DNA of 64,000 nucleotides from Tsukamurella sp040611135. Lineage in GTDB: Bacteria; Actinomycetota; Actinomycetes; Mycobacteriales; Mycobacteriaceae. Positions 8,120-17,777 of the stretch are shown here, piece after piece (the stretch's first letter is position 1; the number at the start of each line of letters is the position of its first letter). Below the pieces are notes generated by a model. It was not told where the DNA came from. It saw only the letters and a program-made list of their open reading frames with translations, and made no database searches. The position numbers and the translations under genes were made by a program. The stretch spans positions 62,001 through 126,000 of the forward strand of contig NZ_JBEXNL010000007.1 of NCBI RefSeq assembly GCF_040611135.1. Reading direction: 5' to 3'.

Positions 8120-9652
8120 GTGCAGATCACCCAATCGCTGTCCCAGACCGCTCAGGCCGTGCCGCAGCACGTCGTGACCGTGTACCGCGATCGCCGCCGC
8201 ACGGCCGCCGAAACAGCCGACCGAGTGCCCCGGCTCGCCGGCGCGTTCCGCGGGCTCGGGGCGCGGGAGGGCGACCGGATCGGCATCCTGTCGCTCAACA
8301 GCGACCGCTATCACGAGTTCCTGCTCGCGACCCCGTGGGCGGGGTGCGTGGTCAACCCCGTCAACGTGCGCTGGAGCGCCGCGGAGATCGCGTACTCCCT
8401 CGTCGACTGCGCGACGGACATCCTGGTGGTCGACGACGCCTTCGCGCCGCTGGTGCCCGAGCTCCGCACGCTCGCGCCGAACCTGCACTCCGTGATCTTC
8501 GCGGGCGAGGGCGCGGTGCCCGACGGCATGCTCGGCTACGAGGCGCTCATCGCCGAGTCCGCCCCGGTCGAGGACGCGCGGCGCCGCGGCGACGACCTGT
8601 ACGGGATCTTCTACACCGGCGGCACGACAGGTGCGCCGAAGGGCGTCATGCTCTCCCACCGCGCGTGCCTGACCTCGGCGATGGGCTCGCTGGTGACCAC
8701 CGGCATGCTGAACCGCGGCGGCGTCCTCCTGCACGCGGCACCGATGTTCCATCTGGCGGACCTCGCCGCGTGGAACATCGCCTGCCTGACGCGGGCCACG
8801 CACGTCATGGTCCCGTCGTTCACCCCGGCGGGGGTTGCCGCGGCGATCGAGGAGCACCGCGTCACCGACGCCCTCCTCGTCCCCACGATGATCCAGATGC
8901 TCATCGACTCGCCCGAGGGACGCGCGGCGGACCTGTCGAGCCTGACCCGGATCATGTACGGCGCGTCCCCGATCTCCGAAGCGGTGCTCGAGCGGACGCA
9001 CGCCCTGGTCCCGCAGGCGCGTCTCACGCAGGCCTACGGGATGACCGAGGTGGCTCCCGTCGCCACGCTCCTCACCGCCGAGGACCACGACGATCTCTCG
9101 CTGCGGCGCAGCTGCGGCCGCCCCGCCGCGCACTCCGAGGTGCGGATCGTGGACTTCGACGACGCGGAGGTGCCACGCGGCGAGGTCGGCGAGATCGTGG
9201 TGCGCGGCGACCACCTGATGACGGGTTACTGGAACAAGGAGGCCGAGACCGCCGAGGCGCTGCGCGGCGGCTGGATGCACACCGGCGACGCCGGATACAT
9301 GAACACCGACGGGTACGTCTTCATCGCCGACCGGATCAAGGACATGGTGATCACCGGCGGCGAGAACGTCTACTCGGTGGAGGTGGAGAACGCGCTCGCC
9401 AAGCACCCCGCGGTCGCGCAGGTCGCCGTGATCGGCGTGCCCGACGAGGAGTGGGGCGAGCGGGTGCACGCCGTCGTCGTGCTCGCCGACGGTGCCTCCC
9501 TCACCTCCGACGAGCTGCGCGCCTTCGCGCGCACGCACATCGCGAACTACAAGCTGCCGCGGTCCGTCGCGTTCGTCGACGCGCTCCCCGTCTCCGGCGC
9601 CGGCAAGATCCTCAAGCTCGACCTGCGGCAGCGGGACTGGTCACGCGCCTGA
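8120..9652 (+). CDS. Acyl-CoA ligase (FadD-type, AMP-forming)
   Basis: A 510-residue ANL-superfamily enzyme. All core motifs are present: the phosphate loop YTGGTTGAPKGVMLSH, YGMTEVAP, GWMHTGDAGY, DRIKDMVITGGENVY and the catalytic Lys in SGAGKILKLD near the end. It adenylates a carboxylic acid and transfers it to CoA. GTG at 8120 has GGAGG 6 nt upstream, which decides it over an ATG ten codons earlier. It is divergent from the thiolase-hydratase-SDR operon, for which it probably supplies the activated substrate. Confidence 0.9.
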   Translation: MQITQSLSQTAQAVPQHVVTVYRDRRRTAAETADRVPRLAGAFRGLGAREGDRIGILSLNSDRYHEFLLATPWAGCVVNPVNVRWSAAEIAYSLVDCATDILVVDDAFAPLVPELRTLAPNLHSVIFAGEGAVPDGMLGYEALIAESAPVEDARRRGDDLYGIFYTGGTTGAPKGVMLSHRACLTSAMGSLVTTGMLNRGGVLLHAAPMFHLADLAAWNIACLTRATHVMVPSFTPAGVAAAIEEHRVTDALLVPTMIQMLIDSPEGRAADLSSLTRIMYGASPISEAVLERTHALVPQARLTQAYGMTEVAPVATLLTAEDHDDLSLRRSCGRPAAHSEVRIVDFDDAEVPRGEVGEIVVRGDHLMTGYWNKEAETAEALRGGWMHTGDAGYMNTDGYVFIADRIKDMVITGGENVYSVEVENALAKHPAVAQVAVIGVPDEEWGERVHAVVVLADGASLTSDELRAFARTHIANYKLPRSVAFVDALPVSGAGKILKLDLRQRDWSRA

Positions 9653-9686
9653 CGCGGAGCGCCGTCTGCGGTAGCCCGGACAGCAC

Positions 9687-9716
9687 TGCGCCCCCGCCGA
9701 GAACGGCGGGGGCGCA
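9687..9716. terminator. Bidirectional intrinsic-type terminator
   Basis: Perfect 13-bp stem (9687-9699 with 9704-9716) closed by a 4-base loop, placed between the convergent acyl-CoA ligase and pckG genes. There is no strong U-tract, as is usual in high-GC actinobacteria. Confidence 0.75.
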
Positions 9717-9731
9717 GCACGTATCAGGGGA

Positions 9732-11573
9732 TCAGCCCAGGCGCTGCTTGAGCGCGTCCAGCTCGTCCTTGAGGCCGGTGGGCAGCTTATCGCCCACGAA
9801 GTCGAACCACTCGTCGATCGACGGCAGCTCGCCCTTCCACTCGTCGACGTTGACCGCGAGCGCCTCGGCGACGTCCTCGACCGGCGTGTCCAGACCGGTG
9901 AGATCCAGCTCCTCCGGGGTGGCGACGATGCCGATCGGGGTCTCCTTGCCCGCGGCGTTGCCCTCGATGCGATCGACGATCCACTTGAGCACGCGGCTGT
10001 TCTCGCCGAATCCGGGCCACAGGAAACGCTTGTCCTCGCCGCGGCGGAACCAGTTCACGTAGAACACGGCCGGCAGCTTCGACTCGTCGGCCTGCTTACC
10101 GATGTTGAGCCAGTGGTCGAAGTAGTCGCCCACGTTGTAGCCCAGGAAGGGCAGCATCGCCATCGGGTCGCGGCGAACGGTGCCGACCTTGCCCTCGGCG
10201 GCGGCGGTCTGCTCCGAGCCGACGGTCGCGCCCATGAAGACGCCGTGCTTCCAGTCGCGCGCCTGCGTGACCAGCGGCACCGTCGTCTTGCGGCGGCCGC
10301 CGAAGAGGATGGCCGAGATCGGCACGCCCTGCGGGTCGTCCCACTCGGGGGCGATCGACGGGCACTGCGACATCGGGGTGGTGTAGCGCGAGTTCGGGTG
10401 CGCCGCGACGGTGACCACACCGTCCTCGTTCTCGGCCGAGCTGGACTCCCAGTCCTGGCCCTTCCAGTCCGTGAGGTGCTGCGGGGCGGCGGACATGCCC
10501 TCCCACCACACATCGCCACCGTCGGTCTTGGCGACATTGGTGAAGATGGTGTTGCCGGCCTCGATCGTCTTCATGGCGTTCGGGTTCGAGTCCATCGACG
10601 TACCGGGGGCGACGCCGAAGAAGCCGAACTCCGGGTTCACGGCGTAAAGGCGGCCGTCCTTGCCGAAGCGCATCCAGGCGATGTCGTCACCGACGGTCTC
10701 CGCGCGCCAGCCCGGCAGGGTCGGCTGGATCATCGCCAGGTTGGTCTTGCCGCAGGCCGACGGGAACGCAGCGGCGACGAAGTAGACCTTGTCCTCCGGC
10801 GAGATCAACTTGAGGATGAGCATGTGCTCGGCGAGCCAGCCCTCGTCGTGCGCCATGGCCGAGGCGATGCGCAGCGCGTAGCACTTCTTGCCCAGCAGGG
10901 CGTTGCCGCCGTAACCGGAGCCGTAGGACCAGATCTCGCGGGTCTCCGGAAAGTGGGTGATGTACTTGGTCTCGCTGCACGGCCACGGCACGTCGGCCTC
11001 GCCCGGCGCGAGCGGCTTGCCCACGGAGTGGATGCCCTTGACGAAGAAGCCCTCGTCACCGAGCTTGTCCAGCACGGCCTGGCCCATACGGGTCATGATC
11101 TTCATCGAGACGACGACGTACGGGCTGTCGGTGAGCTCGACGCCGAGCTTCGGATCGTCGGCACCCAGCGGGCCCATGCAGAAGGGCACCACGTACATGG
11201 TGCGGCCCTGCATGCAGCCGCGGTAGAGATCGGTCATCGTGGCGCGCATCTCGGCGGGGCGCATCCAGTTGTTCGTGGGGCCGGCGGCCTCCTTGGTCTC
11301 CGAACAGATGTAGGTGCGCGACTCCACGCGCGCCACGTCCGCCGGATCCGAGAGCGCGAGGAAGGAGTTGGGCTTGCGATCCTCGTTCAGCTTGGTGAAC
11401 GTGCCGGCCGCCACCATCTCGGACGTGAGGCGGTCCCACTCCTCGTCGGAGCCGTCGGCCCACACGACGCGGTCGGGCTGCGTGAGCTCGGCGACCTCGC
11501 GCACCCACTCGATGAGCTGCGCGTGCTTCGTGGGGAGATCCCCCTCGAGACCGGGAATGGTGGCTGACGTCAT
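9732..11573 (-). CDS. pckG: Phosphoenolpyruvate carboxykinase (GTP)
   Basis: A 613-residue GTP-dependent PEPCK. It converts oxaloacetate and GTP to PEP, the first step of gluconeogenesis from fatty acids. The P-loop with the reactive cysteine (PSACGKTNLAMI) and the substrate region (SYGSGYGGNALLGKKC) are intact. ATG at 11573 is chosen because GGAG lies 9 nt upstream; an ATG three codons earlier abuts that site. Its position near the trmB-mmpL3 block matches the M. tuberculosis neighbourhood Rv0206c-Rv0211. Several GTCAC/GTGAC elements lie upstream between about 11620 and 11680. Confidence 0.97.
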   Translation of the reverse strand: MTSATIPGLEGDLPTKHAQLIEWVREVAELTQPDRVVWADGSDEEWDRLTSEMVAAGTFTKLNEDRKPNSFLALSDPADVARVESRTYICSETKEAAGPTNNWMRPAEMRATMTDLYRGCMQGRTMYVVPFCMGPLGADDPKLGVELTDSPYVVVSMKIMTRMGQAVLDKLGDEGFFVKGIHSVGKPLAPGEADVPWPCSETKYITHFPETREIWSYGSGYGGNALLGKKCYALRIASAMAHDEGWLAEHMLILKLISPEDKVYFVAAAFPSACGKTNLAMIQPTLPGWRAETVGDDIAWMRFGKDGRLYAVNPEFGFFGVAPGTSMDSNPNAMKTIEAGNTIFTNVAKTDGGDVWWEGMSAAPQHLTDWKGQDWESSSAENEDGVVTVAAHPNSRYTTPMSQCPSIAPEWDDPQGVPISAILFGGRRKTTVPLVTQARDWKHGVFMGATVGSEQTAAAEGKVGTVRRDPMAMLPFLGYNVGDYFDHWLNIGKQADESKLPAVFYVNWFRRGEDKRFLWPGFGENSRVLKWIVDRIEGNAAGKETPIGIVATPEELDLTGLDTPVEDVAEALAVNVDEWKGELPSIDEWFDFVGDKLPTGLKDELDALKQRLG

Positions 11574-11709
11574 ATGTGTCATCTCCGAGAGTCGCAATCC
11601 GAACCTTTGGACCAGTGTCACACATCGGGCAAGGTCACAGCACCGAGGGTGACGTGCGTCATCTCACATCACACGGCCGGCGTTACTCCGCCGGCCACCC
11701 CCTCCCGCT

Positions 11710-12045
11710 TCACCCCACGTCGCCGCGGTCCATCAGACGCCAGGCGCCGCCGGAGAACCGCCACGTCTCGAAGGTGCCGTCCGTCCGAACCCGGTGGTAG
11801 ACGTCCGCGACACCGTCCGCGTCGAGATCGGTGAAGACCGCTGTTCCGGACGCGTCCGTCAGCGTGCCCGTGTCGACCAGCCCGTCACCGTCGGTATCGA
11901 GGGCGTGCACGTCGAACCACCCGCCCTCGGCCTGCACCCACAGCCCGCCGGGCGTGGGTCCCTCGGCGGGGACGGCACCGTCGAACAGCTCGGGCCCGAA
12001 CGCTCCCCCGCCGGAGGGCGCGAACAGACCGAAATCATGGTCCAT
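11710..12045 (-). CDS. Small acidic protein with two DxDxDG calcium-type motifs
   Basis: A 111-residue protein of unknown role. Two loops, DTDGDGLVDTG and DLDADGVADVYH, match the DxDxDG pattern of EF-hand-like and thrombospondin type 3 repeats, so calcium binding is plausible. There is no signal peptide. ATG at 12045 overlaps the end of the upstream gene by 11 bp, so it is translationally coupled to the GTPase-like pair. The rest is Gly- and Asp-rich. Confidence 0.65.
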   Translation of the reverse strand: MDHDFGLFAPSGGGAFGPELFDGAVPAEGPTPGGLWVQAEGGWFDVHALDTDGDGLVDTGTLTDASGTAVFTDLDADGVADVYHRVRTDGTFETWRFSGGAWRLMDRGDVG

Positions 12046-13126
12046 ATGAATTAGACGCACCGGCCCCGGGACCGGTTCCCGATGCGCGCCCCGCACCGGG
12101 GTCGGTCGCCGGACCGCGCGCGATCCGCAGAGCGGCATCGGCCTCCGCCGCCACCAGGGCGGCCGTCAGCTCCACCTCGACCCGCTGCCGGAAGACCGCC
12201 GACGCCGCGTCCGCCCGGTTCCGGCGCTCCGACCGCGCGGCGGTCCGGCGACGGACCCGCAGCAGCCACACCGCCGCCGCCAGCCCGACCGCGAGGCTGA
12301 TCGGCAGAGCCAGCCAGCGCGCCCCGCCCAACACGTCCAGGGGTGCGGCCACGGCCCGGCCGATCCCCAGCCCCGCCGACGCCCCCAGCACGAGGACCGC
12401 TGCGTCCTCGGGGCCGCGGCGGCGCGCGGGCGCGGCCGGCGGATCGGCGCGGGGCAACGACGGGGCCGCGGGTTCCGGCACCGCGGGCCAGCCCGCGAAG
12501 GTCCCCCGGTAGACGGCGCGCAGCTGCGCGCGCAGCGACCGCTCCAACTCCACGACCACGCCGTCGAGACGCGCGCAGACGTCGTCGTGGTCGTCGAGAC
12601 GCTCGTCGCCGTCCTCCGGCCGGCGGAAGCCCTCCGCCGACGCCGCGAGCAGGCTCGCCCGCAGCCGGGCGACCGTCGCGCGCAGGTACGCGGAGCGGTC
12701 CGCACGTTCCAGCGCCGGGTTCGACGGTGCGGGCCGGGGCGGGCGGGGCACCGGCGGCGCGGGGTGCTCCAGCGCCGCCTGCAGCGCCTCGAAGCCGGCG
12801 CCCGAGTCCGGTTGGACGGCGAGCACGTCGGCGCCGAGGCGACGCGCCGAGACGTCCGTCGTCTCCGCCGCGTCCGGGTAGACCTCGGCCCCGGTCGCGA
12901 CGAGCACCGTCGGCAGGCCGGCCCGCAGCCGTCCGAGCGCGGCGAGGTCGACGGCGTCGGCCGGGACGCAGGCGTCGAGCACGTACACGCCCACGTCGTG
13001 CTGGTCACGGTGCTCGCCGAGCGGGGTGAGCACACCGTCGGCACCGACCGCCGCCGCGTCGCCGCCCAGCCGGGACGCGACCGCGACCGCGCCCGCCGGG
13101 TCCTGCCCGGCCACCAGGATCGTCAC
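12035..13126 (-). CDS. Membrane-anchored GTPase-like accessory protein
   Basis: A 363-residue protein. It begins VTILVAGQDPAGAVAVASRL, a P-loop-like start without a canonical GKS/T lysine, followed by a G-domain-like alpha/beta region (VGVYVLDACVPAD, PTVLVATGAE). A helical middle and two hydrophobic helices near residues 240-300 follow. GTG at 13126 overlaps the stop of the upstream gene as GTGA. It looks like the degenerate partner of the P-loop protein before it. M. tuberculosis also has two uncharacterised genes (Rv0209-Rv0210) between trmB and pckA, but I cannot show homology by eye. Confidence 0.6.
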   Translation of the reverse strand: MTILVAGQDPAGAVAVASRLGGDAAAVGADGVLTPLGEHRDQHDVGVYVLDACVPADAVDLAALGRLRAGLPTVLVATGAEVYPDAAETTDVSARRLGADVLAVQPDSGAGFEALQAALEHPAPPVPRPPRPAPSNPALERADRSAYLRATVARLRASLLAASAEGFRRPEDGDERLDDHDDVCARLDGVVVELERSLRAQLRAVYRGTFAGWPAVPEPAAPSLPRADPPAAPARRRGPEDAAVLVLGASAGLGIGRAVAAPLDVLGGARWLALPISLAVGLAAAVWLLRVRRRTAARSERRNRADAASAVFRQRVEVELTAALVAAEADAALRIARGPATDPGAGRASGTGPGAGASNSYGP

Positions 13127-13866
13127 GACACGCGCCCGAGCCGGTCGAGCAGGATACGCTCCGCCGCGTCCCGTCGAGCGCAGTCCGTCACGGCGACGGT
13201 GCGCAGCAGGTCCTCGAACTCGGCCTCCCGGCGCTCCTCGTGGCCGTCGATCGCGGCGGCGAGCGGCGCCAGCAGGGCGTCGACGCCGCTCAGGTCGCGC
13301 AGGCCGGCGAGGAGCTCGTCGTCGGACATCGACGGTGACCCGCGCAGCGCACCGATCGCGCAGGCCAGGCCGTAGCCACCGAGCCGGGAGAGCAGCCCGG
13401 CGTCCGCGCCGAGCGCCGCCCGGGCCGCGACCGCGGACTCCGGCAGCGCCAGGTCGGACTGCGCGAGGCGGCGCACCGCGGGCAGGTCGACGGGGTCGAC
13501 ATCGTCGAGCAGTGCCATCACCGGGATCACCGGGCCGCCCAGCACCTCGCCGAGGCGTTCGGCGTAGGCGTCGGCGGCGCGCCACGAACCCGCCGCGTCG
13601 GCCCGGGTCCAGGCCACGACCGGCGGCGGGCCGGACGATCCCGCGGCGAGATCGTCGAGCGCGGCCCGGTCGGTGGCGCGCAGGCCACCCGCGAAGCAGT
13701 ACAGCACCGCGTCGGCGGCACCGTCGGACAGTGCGACCGAGCGGGCGCGCAGGGCCGCGCCGAGCACCGTCTTACCGACGCCCTCGCGGCCGAGCACGCG
13801 GACGCACGGCGGCCCCGTGCGCACCGTCGGATCCCCGGTCACACTCCGGACAGCTGAATCCCCCAT
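13123..13866 (-). CDS. P-loop GTPase-like protein
   Basis: A 247-residue protein with a Walker A motif near residue 30 (GREGVGKTVLG) and a possible G4-like region (PPVVAWTRADAAG). A helical C-terminal half follows, as in dynamin-like or IniA-type proteins. It is coupled to the next gene by a GTGA overlap. The start is uncertain: ATG at 13866 is used, but an in-frame GTG at 13878 is possible. The function is unknown; a role in envelope or membrane remodelling is only a guess from the neighbours. Confidence 0.6.
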   Translation of the reverse strand: MGDSAVRSVTGDPTVRTGPPCVRVLGREGVGKTVLGAALRARSVALSDGAADAVLYCFAGGLRATDRAALDDLAAGSSGPPPVVAWTRADAAGSWRAADAYAERLGEVLGGPVIPVMALLDDVDPVDLPAVRRLAQSDLALPESAVAARAALGADAGLLSRLGGYGLACAIGALRGSPSMSDDELLAGLRDLSGVDALLAPLAAAIDGHEERREAEFEDLLRTVAVTDCARRDAAERILLDRLGRVS

Positions 13867-13905
13867 GAGAGCCCCCACTCCCGGCCGGCGCCCCCGCGCC
13901 GGCCG

Positions 13906-15486
13906 CTACCGGGAGCGTACGAGCGCGTCGTCGTCCGCGGCGGGCGAATCCTCCGATTGGTGCCGCCCGCCGGCCACGAACGCCGCGAGTACGGCGCCCA
14001 CCACACAGATCCCCGCGGTCACCAGGAAGACCTCGCCGAACATGTGGGCATAGGCCTCCTGCGTCTGCCGGGCGACCGCCCGCACCGTCTGCGTGAAGTC
14101 GCCCTGCGGGACGACCGGCGGCATGGCGTTGACGATCGAGTTCAGGCGGTAGAAGCCGAAGGTGGTCAGCGCGGCGACGCCGATGAGCATGCCGCTCATC
14201 CGGGCGACCACGAGCAGCGCGGACGCGATCCCGGCCTGCGAGAGCGGCACCGCGCGCAGCGCGGCCGACGACAGGGGGCCGATCACCAGGCCGAGGCCGA
14301 AGCCGGCGATCGCGAGCGAGGTGTCCAGCGCGGGCAGGAAACCCAGGTAGTGGGCGGAGAGCACGTCGGTGGGCCAGGTCGCGATGAGCAGGTAGCCGCC
14401 CGTCGCGACGAGCAGCCCGACCACCGACACGAGGCGGTCGCCCACGCGCGTCGCCAGGAACCCGCCGAGCACGGCGCCCACGGGCAGCGCCAACAGGAAC
14501 CGCACGAGGGTGAGCACGGCGGCCACCCCGTCGCGCTCGAGGACCGCGCGGGCGTAGATCTCGACGTCGACCAACGTGACCATGAGCGCCGCGCCCGCGC
14601 ACACCGACGCGGCGCACGAGGCCAGGAACGGGCGCACCCGCATGCCGGCGGCCGCGATCAGCTTGGTGCGCGCGAACCGCTCCCACACGCCGAACAGCAC
14701 GAAGGCGACCGCGGCCCCCAGGAGCAGCCACAGCCCGTTCGGCGGCAGGACGTGCTCGCCGTCGGGCTCGGGGTTGTAGAGGCCGATCACCGACAGGCCC
14801 AGCGCGACGGCGAGCAGCAGCCCGCCGACCACGTCGACCTTCTCCTTCGTCACGGCGCGCTTGGGCACCGTGACCTGCAGGAGCAGCATCGCGATGAGCG
14901 CCAGCGGCACGTTGACCCAGAACACCACCCGCCAGGCGTCCTCGCGGGCCACCGACGCGACGTGGTCGTGCACCAGCGTCACCACGCCCACGCCGACCAC
15001 GGGGCCGAGGACGCTGCCCAGCTCCTGCGCGGCGCCCACCCAGCCGAGCACGGCGGCCCGTCGGCGCGCGGACCAGAGGTCGGCCGCCAGGGCGAGGGTC
15101 ACGGGCAGCAGCGCGCCGCTCGCGACGCCCTGCACCACCCGGCCCGCGAGGACCTCGGGGACGGTGTCCGCGAACGCGGTCACGATCGACCCGACGATGA
15201 ACAGCGCGAGGCTGGCCTGCAGCACCAGGCGGCGCCCGAACCGGTCGGACAGGCGGCCGAGCAGCGGCATGGCCGCGATGTACCCCAGGAGGTACCAGGT
15301 GATGATCGGCGTGGCGAGCTGGATCTTGTTGATCGGGATCTCGACGCTGCGCATGATGTCCTCGAGCACCGAGACCACCACATAGGTGTCCAGCGCGCCG
15401 AGGAGCACCGCCAGGCCCGCGGCGCCGATGGCCACGCCGCGCCCCCGGACCGCGCCGGACGCCTCCGACGGAGCCGTGAGCGTCAC
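13906..15486 (-). CDS. P55-like MFS transporter (EmrB/QacA type, 14-helix)
   Basis: A 526-residue multi-pass membrane protein. It has the MFS loop motif GRLSDRFGRRL and antiporter motif C region (GWVGAAQELGSVLGPVVGVG). The partner immediately upstream is an LprG-type lipoprotein, and the genes overlap as ATGA. This reproduces the lprG-p55 operon (Rv1411c-Rv1410c), whose products move triacylglycerides and lipoglycans towards the outer membrane and affect drug tolerance. P55 is therefore the best match. Confidence 0.85.
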   Translation of the reverse strand: MTLTAPSEASGAVRGRGVAIGAAGLAVLLGALDTYVVVSVLEDIMRSVEIPINKIQLATPIITWYLLGYIAAMPLLGRLSDRFGRRLVLQASLALFIVGSIVTAFADTVPEVLAGRVVQGVASGALLPVTLALAADLWSARRRAAVLGWVGAAQELGSVLGPVVGVGVVTLVHDHVASVAREDAWRVVFWVNVPLALIAMLLLQVTVPKRAVTKEKVDVVGGLLLAVALGLSVIGLYNPEPDGEHVLPPNGLWLLLGAAVAFVLFGVWERFARTKLIAAAGMRVRPFLASCAASVCAGAALMVTLVDVEIYARAVLERDGVAAVLTLVRFLLALPVGAVLGGFLATRVGDRLVSVVGLLVATGGYLLIATWPTDVLSAHYLGFLPALDTSLAIAGFGLGLVIGPLSSAALRAVPLSQAGIASALLVVARMSGMLIGVAALTTFGFYRLNSIVNAMPPVVPQGDFTQTVRAVARQTQEAYAHMFGEVFLVTAGICVVGAVLAAFVAGGRHQSEDSPAADDDALVRSR

Positions 15487-16211
15487 TTCGCGGTCTTCGG
15501 GTCCAGCAGGGTGACCTTCTTGCCCCAGTCCGAGAGCGTCACGATCAGCGTCCCGTTGTCGAAGCCCACGTTGGCGCGCACGAGGTTGTTCGGCGCGGCC
15601 TCCTGGACCCAGAAGGTCAGCGGCCGGTCGCCGAGGGCGGCCTTCGGGACGATGCCGGCGAGCGCGGTGCCCGGGATGATGCCGGAGATCCGGATCGCGT
15701 CGGTACCGCCGATCTGCTCGCGGCCCTCGACCTTGGGCTCATGGACCGACGAGAGGAGCTTGGCGATGCCCTTCTCGGGGTCCAGGATGGCCGAGGCGTC
15801 GTAGATGTCGGCGGCCAGGCCCATGTCCTGGTAGGCCTGCCCCGAACCGAACTGCGCCCACAGATGCGCGTCGACCACGACGAACTTGGCCTTGACCTGG
15901 GTGCCGTTGAAGGTGACCTCCGCGTCGCCCTGTCCGGAGACCTTCGGCTGGTTGGTGAGGTAGGCGGTGACGCTCTTGACGGGCAGGTTCGGCACCGTGC
16001 CGTCGACCGAGAGGTCCAACTGCACGTCGTGCAGGGCGCGGGCGGACGCCGCCGAGGCGTCGATGACGGTCTTCGCGTCGGGCAACGGGGCGTCGGACTG
16101 CTTCGCGTCGCTGCTCTTCGAGCACGCGGCGACGAGGCCGAACGCGGCGAGCAGGGCCACCATCAGGGTGGCCAGGCGGAGCGCCGTGTGGCGACTGTTA
16201 CGCACGATCAT
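15483..16211 (-). CDS. lprG: LprG-like triacylated-lipid-binding lipoprotein
   Basis: A 242-residue lipoprotein with signal peptide and lipobox LVAAC (lipidated C30). The body matches the LppX/LprAFG fold (TVIDASAASARALHDVQLDL, VKAKFVVVDAHLWAQFG, PEKGIAKLLSS). Relatives bind lipids such as triacylglyceride and lipoarabinomannan between the membranes. It is coupled to the MFS gene by an ATGA overlap. Its start is about 40 bp from the divergent trmB start, so the two promoters share a short region. Confidence 0.87.
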   Translation of the reverse strand: MIVRNSRHTALRLATLMVALLAAFGLVAACSKSSDAKQSDAPLPDAKTVIDASAASARALHDVQLDLSVDGTVPNLPVKSVTAYLTNQPKVSGQGDAEVTFNGTQVKAKFVVVDAHLWAQFGSGQAYQDMGLAADIYDASAILDPEKGIAKLLSSVHEPKVEGREQIGGTDAIRISGIIPGTALAGIVPKAALGDRPLTFWVQEAAPNNLVRANVGFDNGTLIVTLSDWGKKVTLLDPKTAK

Positions 16212-16248
16212 GCGGCCAATGCTAGGTCACATCCGCAAAGCTGGGACG

Positions 16249-17061
16249 ATGGAGAGCGTGCCACAGTCCCAGGATCCCCGTGCCGAGCACCGTCGGCTGT
16301 ACCCGCGAGTAACCAGTTTCCGTTCCCGCCGCGCCTCCCTCACCCCCGCTCAGCAGCTGGCGATGGACACCGGCTGGGACACCCTGGGCCGGGACATCCC
16401 GCCCGCCTCTCCCCTCTCCGCCGACGGTGCCCCCGAGCTCCCCGACGGGGCCTTCCCGGTACCGCCGCACCCCCTGGACGCGGCGGCGTGGTTCGGCCGC
16501 GAGGCCCCGCTCGTCGTCGAGATCGGGTCGGGCACCGGAACGTCGACCTGGGCCATGGCACAGGCCGAGCCCGATCTGGACGTGGTCGCGGTGGAGGTCT
16601 ACCTGCCCGGCATCGCCCAGCTGGTGGGAGCCGTGCAGCGCGCGGGCTTGACGAACGTGCGGGTCGTGCGGGGCGACGGTGTCGCGATGCTCGAGGACAT
16701 GGTGGCCCCGGGCTCGCTCACGGGCGTGCGCGTGTACTTCCCGGACCCGTGGCCCAAGGCGCGCCACCATAAGCGCCGGCTGCTCTCGGAGCGCATGTTC
16801 GGGCTCATCGCCGATCGCCTGCGGGTCGGAGGGATTCTGCACGTGGCCACTGATCATGCAGACTATGCAGAGGCGATTGCGGAGACCGCACCCTCGGAGC
16901 CGCTCCTGCGGCCTGTGGCACTGCCCCCGCGCCTCGCCGACGCCGGCCTGCCGATCTCCGTCGACCGCCCGGTGACCAAGTTCCAGGACAAGGCCGCGCA
17001 GGTGGGCCGCGAGATCCACGAGTTCGTCTGGGAGCGCGTGGAGGAAGGAGAGGTGTCGTGA
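16249..17061 (+). CDS. trmB: tRNA (guanine-N7-)-methyltransferase
   Basis: A 270-residue SAM-dependent methyltransferase. The SAM motif is EIGSGTGTSTWAMA and the TrmB signature is YFPDPWPKARHHKRRL. It methylates G46 of tRNA. ATG at 16249 is chosen; an in-frame GTG lies 9 bp later. The last bases overlap the next gene as GTGA. The order trmB-NYN-mmpL3 is the same as in mycobacteria (Rv0208c-Rv0206c). Confidence 0.95.
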   Translation: MESVPQSQDPRAEHRRLYPRVTSFRSRRASLTPAQQLAMDTGWDTLGRDIPPASPLSADGAPELPDGAFPVPPHPLDAAAWFGREAPLVVEIGSGTGTSTWAMAQAEPDLDVVAVEVYLPGIAQLVGAVQRAGLTNVRVVRGDGVAMLEDMVAPGSLTGVRVYFPDPWPKARHHKRRLLSERMFGLIADRLRVGGILHVATDHADYAEAIAETAPSEPLLRPVALPPRLADAGLPISVDRPVTKFQDKAAQVGREIHEFVWERVEEGEVS

Positions 17062-17744
17062 CGAGTCCGACCGACGAGTCCGTCGTGACCGCCGATCCGG
17101 CCCGGCGCGTCCTGCTGGTGTGGGACGCGCCCAACCTGGACATGGGGCTCGGCTCCATCCTGGGCGGCCGGCCCACCGCGGCGCACCGCCCGCGCTTCGA
17201 CGCGCTCGGGCGCTGGTTGCTGGAGTTCACGGCCACCCTGGAGTCGGACGGCGCGGCGAGCCGCGAATCCGGCACCGCACTCCGGCTCGAGCCCGAGGCC
17301 ACCGTCTTCACCAACATCGCACCCGGCACCGCCGACGTGGTCCGCCCATGGGTCGAGGCCCTGCGGAACGTCGGCTACGCGGTGTTCGCCAAGCCGAAGG
17401 TCGATGACGACAGCGATGTCGACGACGACATGCTCGATCACATCGACGTCCGGCGGTACTCGCCGGGACTCGGTGGGCTCGTCGTCGCCTCCGCGGACGG
17501 CCAGGCCTTCCGCGAGCCGCTCGAGGAGATCGCCGCAACCGGGGTCCCGGTCAAGGTACTCGGGTTCCGCGAGCACGCCGCCTGGGCGTTGGCTTCCCCT
17601 ACTCTGGACTTCGTTGATCTCGAAGACATCGCCGGGGTGTTCCGGGAGCCGCTGCCACGCGTGAGCCTCGACGCGCTGCCCGACGAGGGTGCGTGGCTGC
17701 AGCCGTTCCGCCCCCTGTCTTCGCTACTTTCGAGCCGGGCCTAG
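17058..17744 (+). CDS. NYN-domain protein (Rv0207c-like)
   Basis: A 228-residue protein with a NYN/PIN-like nuclease fold. The conserved WDAPNLDMGLG lies at the N-terminus and an acidic DDDSDVDDDMLDHIDV stretch supplies metal ligands. GGLVVASADGQAF and VPVKVLGFREHAAWAL follow. The family is suspected to act on RNA. The GTG start overlaps trmB by 4 bp and the gene ends 33 bp before mmpL3, so this is one operon. Confidence 0.85.
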   Translation: MTSPTDESVVTADPARRVLLVWDAPNLDMGLGSILGGRPTAAHRPRFDALGRWLLEFTATLESDGAASRESGTALRLEPEATVFTNIAPGTADVVRPWVEALRNVGYAVFAKPKVDDDSDVDDDMLDHIDVRRYSPGLGGLVVASADGQAFREPLEEIAATGVPVKVLGFREHAAWALASPTLDFVDLEDIAGVFREPLPRVSLDALPDEGAWLQPFRPLSSLLSSRA

Positions 17745-17777
17745 CCCTAGAACCGGCCACCGGAAAGGATTTTTCGC

